From the NCBI GenBank assembly GCA_947623455.1, contig OX392530.1:312501-376500 (forward strand): a stretch of 64,000 nt of DNA, read 5' to 3'. Below, in pieces: positions 59,360 through 64,000 of the stretch; within the stretch, counting starts at the first letter, position 1, and each line of letters opens with the position of its first letter. This DNA comes from Mimachlamys varia. Taxonomy: Eukaryota > Mollusca > Bivalvia > Pectinida > Pectinidae. The notes beneath the pieces are model-generated. The model did no database searches. It was given only the letters and a program-made list of their open reading frames with translations, and was not told the origin of the DNA. Made by a program: the position numbers and the translations under genes.

Positions 59360-60363
59360 GTACAGTTACCACATTTTTAATACAGTATACTCCTCTTTAT
59401 ATCATGTTGCATTTGTCAGATAAAAAATGACATTAACAGGAATGTGACATTAAGAGAAACATGTTTTTTTACTAAACCTAGTGCATTTCCAACCTCCATA
59501 ACTAAAAGTAAGGTATTCAATATACATTTGAAGATGAATCAATCTATAGATCAAAAAAACAATTTTTTGGTATATTTTTTTATTTTCTATGCAATACTTC
59601 TTACAAGTCATATCTGAAATCAATGGAAATGACATCATTTTCAGGATACATTATGTGATTGATTTAAAAAAACATGATATTAAGAGGAATTCACCTCAAA
59701 ATACATGATATTAACCAAATAAAATTACATAGATTTTATAGAGGGAAAAATGGTGCTTTGGAAAAACATGATATAAAGAGGAATGTGATATTAACAGGAG
59801 TGATATTAAGTGGAGTCCATCGTACTATGGTTTCTATTACTTTGCATTCCATCTCTTTCCTTTCCTCAGTCTGTCCGTCAATATTTTGTCCTCCACAGCT
59901 ATCTATCTTTCTCTCTATTTCACATGGAATAAGATTTGGTACTTGTACATATACTGTACATACTGGGATGACGCATGCAGATTATGAAATGTATGTCACT
60001 GTGACCTTTAATTTTCAATTTAATTAGGTCACCTGAAAGAAAGTCTCAAGTGACCTTTCTTAATTGTTTTTTGTCAGACGTCGTGCGTCCGTAAACAATT
60101 TACATTTTCAACTTCTTCTCAAAAACTACAGAACCAATTTGGATGAAATTTGACAGGAACTTTCCCTGACTAAAGATGCACTGAAATTGTGAATTATATG
60201 GTCCTAACCCCCTAGGGGATTGATGGAGGGGCCAAAAGGGGTCAAAATAGTAAACATTTCAAAATCTTCTTCTCCAGACCCAGGTTTGCTAGAATCAAAT
60301 ACTCTTCATAAATGGAAAGGTCTTCAGGTGGTTTATCAAAATTAGTATTTCATGCCACCATGT
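59360..60363. other. intergenic DNA after ITPA with dispersed repeats
   Basis: Several CATGATATTAAGAGGAATT-type phrases (59675-59820) form a diverged repeat. The copy at 60260-60350 matches the dispersed repeat at 47945-48065. No gene recognised. Confidence 0.5.
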
Positions 60364-62165
60364 TTTTGTTTGTATCTATTAGAACAATGGGTTTTTTTGT
60401 ATCTATTAGAACAATGAAGTTTGTTTGTATCTATTAGAACAATGAAATTTGTATCTATTAGAACAATGAAATTTGTTTGTATCTATTAGAACAATGAAAT
60501 TTGTTTGTATCTATTAGAACAATGAAGTTTGTTTGTATCTATTAGAACAATGAAATTTGTTTGTATCTATTAGAACAATGAAGTTTGTTTGTATCTATTA
60601 GAACAATGAAGTTTGTTTGTATCTATTAGAACAATGGAATTTGTATCTATTAGAACAATGGAATTTGTATCTATTAGAACAATGAAATTAGTTTGTATCT
60701 ATTAGAACAATGAAATTTGTTTGTATCTATTAGAACAATGAAATTTGTATCTATTAGAACAATGAAATTTGTTTGTATCTATTAGAACAATGGAATTTGT
60801 ATCTATTAGAACAATGAAATTTGTTTGTATCTATTAGAACAATGAAATTTGTATCTATTAGAACAATGAAATTTGTTTGTATCTATTAGAACAATGAAAT
60901 TAGTTTGTATCTATTAGAACAATGAAATTTGTATCTATTAGAACAATGAAATTTGTTTGTATCTATTAGAACAATGAAATTTGTATCTATTAGAACAATG
61001 AAATTTGTATCTATTAGAACAATGAAATTTGTTTGTATCTATTAGAACAATGAAATTTGTATCTATTAGAACAATGAAATTTGTATCTATTAGAACAATG
61101 AAATTTGTTTGTATCTATTAGAACAATGAAATTTGTATCTATTAGAACAATGAAATTTGTATCTATTAGAACAATGAAGTTTGTTTGTATCTATTAGAAC
61201 AATGAAGTTTGTTTGTATCTATTAGAACAATGAAATTTGTATCTATTAGAACAATGAAATTTGTATCTATTAGAACAATGAAATTTGTTTGTATCTATTA
61301 GAACAATGAAATTTGTATCTATTAGAACAATGAAATTTGTATCTATTAGAACAATGAAATTTGTATCTATTAGAACAATGAAATTAGTTTGTATCTATTA
61401 GAACAATGAAATTTGTATCTATTAGAACAATAAAGTTTGTTTGTATATATTAGAACAATGAAGTTTGTTTGTATCTATTAGAACAATGAAGTTTGTTTGT
61501 ATCTATTAGAACAATGAAGTTTGTTTGTATCTATTAGAACAATGAAGTTTGTTTGTATCTATTAGAACAATGAAATTTGTATCTATTAGAACAATGAAAT
61601 TAGTTTGTATCTATTAGAACAATGAAATTTGTATCTATTAGAACAATGAAATTTGTATCTATTAGAACAATGAAATTTGTATCTATTAGAACAATGAAAT
61701 TTGTATCTATTAGAACAATGAAGTTTGTTTGTATCTATTAGAACAATGAAGTTTGTTTGTATCTATTAGAACAATGAAATTTGTATCTATTAGAACAATG
61801 AAGTTTATTTGTATCTATTAGAACAATGAAATTTGTATCTATTAGAACAATGAAATTTGTATCTATTAGAACAATGAAATTTGTTTGTATCTATTAGAAC
61901 AATGAAATTTGTATCTATTAGAACAATGAAGTTTGTTTGTATCTATTAGAACAATGAAGTTTGTTTGTATCTATTAGAACAATGAAATTTGTATCTATTA
62001 GAACAATGAAATTTGTTTGTATCTATTAGAACAATGAAATTTGTATCTATTAGAACAATGAAGTTTGTTTGTATCTATTAGAACAATGAAGTTTGTTTGT
62101 ATCTATTAGAACAATGAAATTTGTATCTATTAGAACAATGAAATTTGTTTGTATCTATTAGAACA
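60364..62165. repeat. mixed 24/28-bp tandem array (about 68 units)
   Basis: Units share GTATCTATTAGAACAATGAA. They differ by having TTTG once (24 bp) or twice (TTTGTTTG, 28 bp), with GAAA/GAAG/GGAA and TTAG variants. The two lengths are interspersed irregularly. Confidence 0.95.
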
Positions 62166-63340
62166 ATGAATATAATGTATACAACATATAACTTTAATCC
62201 TGATGAATTGGAGAAGGAGTGAGTTGTATCATTAAATGTAATATTTGTCATAACTAAAGCACGACAAAGTAATTTAAAAAGAAATGCCTGGCTGTTGTTC
62301 ATTTCCTAATATCAGTTAACATTCATCCCCCTTCCCAAGCTAATACCTGTAACGAAGTAGTCTCTCAACATATTTAATATATTAACACCGTTAAAATATC
62401 TGTACAATATTAACTGGCATTTCTTTTTTCATTTTTCCAATTCCGAAAATAAATACATTTTTTTTTGTAAATAAGTGAATAAATACATATATATACTTGA
62501 TGTAGCATCCTATCTAGCAAACATAAACTACTCTAAAGCACTTCACAGTACATATATATAGAATTTACAATCAATGTAGCTAGGATATACATAAATACTT
62601 GCAATTCTGGGGAATTTACAGGAGCTGCTGTATCTGGCGCTTTCTAATCCTATGCCACCTGGCTAATATCTCGTTATGTGTGTTTGCCTGTGTGTGTGCT
62701 GGAGATCTATTGTGTTATGTTGGTAGTGGGACCCTGCTTCTATCTTTTGTAGTGCCACCTCACTTGAATGCAACAGCACAGATAATCAACACTTATTTAT
62801 TTATTTTGAGAGTTTTACGTCCTCACATGGCCTTGCGACCTTCGGTGGACGAGCTAATCAACACGTTCACCCACCCCAGACAATTTTATACTGCACCTGG
62901 GTTGTTGAGTTATGTGGTAGGTGGAAAAACACTTTCTCTGAATATTCCATGCTTCTGACGATTCGAGGATTGAACCACATATGCCTGCATGGGAGGCTGG
63001 TAGTAGGGATTCAAAATATAAAAGAAATGGTTGGGCTAATTGGAAGATGCTGTCGTTATTACCTGTGACCTGTAATTTTATCATATAGATGTATATGCAA
63101 AGAGCCCTACCATTTGTACATTTTGAATCCCCACCACCTACATGGTAGATATTAAGCTTACAACCTTATTTTGATGATATCTATCAATTATATATAAGAA
63201 CAAGACGGTCACCTGAATTTTGATGTACTAAAGTACCAATAACGTGTGTTGTACATCGTGTCCTTACACTGAAATTATCATTTACCTAAACCAACTTTGA
63301 GCCAGAACACTGATAGGAAAGAGAAAAGGGTCCTGTTTAT
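62166..63340. other. intergenic DNA, no gene recognised
   Basis: AT-rich. The 119-codon frame at 62599-62958 contains a (TTTA)n stretch and TTTTACGTCCT wording shared with the SINE-like repeat at 34499, so it is probably repeat-derived. Confidence 0.45.
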
Positions 63341-63399
63341 GAGTCTATATACATGTATTTCCCAAAATCATCAATCCTTGAGCTTTGACCCCAACAATC

Positions 63400-63900
63400 A
63401 AACTACCAGTAAGTGACTTTGATCTGTGTTTAACTGACTTCTCAAAAGCGAAAGGTTCAAACGGTGTACTTGACCTTTGAATGAGTAACCTTGACCTCTT
63501 TAACCTTGACGTTTGGTCAGTTGACTCCTTGTTTTAATTCTGATCAATTATATTCACAATGTCATAACAAAATCTTCATCAGTGAAAAGCTTTGAAATTT
63601 GAGTCGATGACCTTGACTTTTGGTCAATTGAATCCGTGTTTAATTCTAACCAGCTTTGCTTCATAATGTCATAACAAAATGCTCATCTGTGAAAATATAT
63701 AAATTTGACCTTGACCTTTGACACAGTGACCTTGATGTTCGATTAGGTGACTCCTTGCTTGATTCTGATCAAATTTGCTTCACAATGTCATTACAAAATG
63801 TTCATCAGTAAAAAAGCTATAAAATTTGACCTTGACCTTTGACACAATGACCGTGACCTTTCACTCGCTATATCTGTGAACTGCACTCTTGACATAAAAT
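63400..63900 (+). repeat. roughly 120-bp tandem dispersed repeat rich in TGACCTTGACCTTTGAC
   Basis: About four units, each with TTGACTCCTTG or a variant, TTCTGATCAAATTTGCTTC, ACAATGTCAT, CAAAATGTTCATCAGT and TTTGACCTTGACCTTTGAC. Same family, opposite orientation, as the ITPA intron 1 repeat at 55200-56045. Confidence 0.8.
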
Positions 63901-64000
63901 TCACGTTACTCTGATAAAGGTCCTTAATTTTACCCCAAAGTTCCTATATAAACTATAGCAAACTTTAACCCCTCCCCTATGGGGAACCTGAAGTCGTGGA

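Noticed and set aside
62599..62958. 119-codon plus frame
   Set aside because: Includes a TTTA microsatellite and repeat-like wording. No family resemblance.

Overview
This is nuclear DNA from an animal, most probably a bivalve mollusc. Evidence: AT-rich sequence with sparse spliced genes and GT-AG introns, conserved animal proteins (CBARP, SLC31A2, ITPA), many minisatellites, dispersed repeats built around nuclear-receptor-like TGACCTTTGACC motifs, and a MULE transposase of a type I associate with bivalve genomes. Species cannot be fixed from sequence alone.

Three host genes are supported. (1) 1330-3520 (+): the large terminal coding exon of a CBARP/BARP-like calcium-channel beta-subunit-associated regulator. 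Its N-terminal and membrane part lies left of the window. (2) 15256-18066 (-): a complete three-exon SLC31/Ctr copper transporter, closest to SLC31A2 (CTR2), assembled here from phase-compatible exons; predicted 158 aa. (3) 54567-59317 (+): inosine triphosphate pyrophosphatase (ITPA), three coding exons, predicted 211 aa. The three do unrelated jobs and show no sign of acting together.

Most of the rest is repeats. Mobile elements: a MULE with TIRs, 8-bp target duplication and a broken transposase (9730-12014); a decayed Ty3/gypsy pol fragment (about 19000-20190); a CACTG-ended element (35290-38139); a TTAA-flanked MITE (38202-38596); a hAT-like non-autonomous element (49146-50319); foldback MITEs at 47699-47798 and 53469-53632; and a TIR-bounded element in an ITPA intron (57284-57839). 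One dispersed family with a conserved core that reads as a peptide ('VVDEAEDAYSSG') recurs at least seven times.

Tandem arrays cover roughly 12 kb: a 25-bp satellite with 48- and 52-monomer higher-order blocks (23575-27411), a 29-bp array open in all three forward frames (29650-31025), a 28-bp array (31270-32240), a 35-bp GC-rich array (40330-42320), a 37-bp array with telomere-like motifs (45838-46337), a mixed 24/28-bp array (60364-62165), a 31-bp array in intron 2 of the copper transporter (15895-16831), and a roughly 52-bp array (20900-21320). No CRISPR, operon, tRNA or rRNA gene was recognised. No convincing new multi-gene system is present; the notable points are in genome structure and gene evolution.
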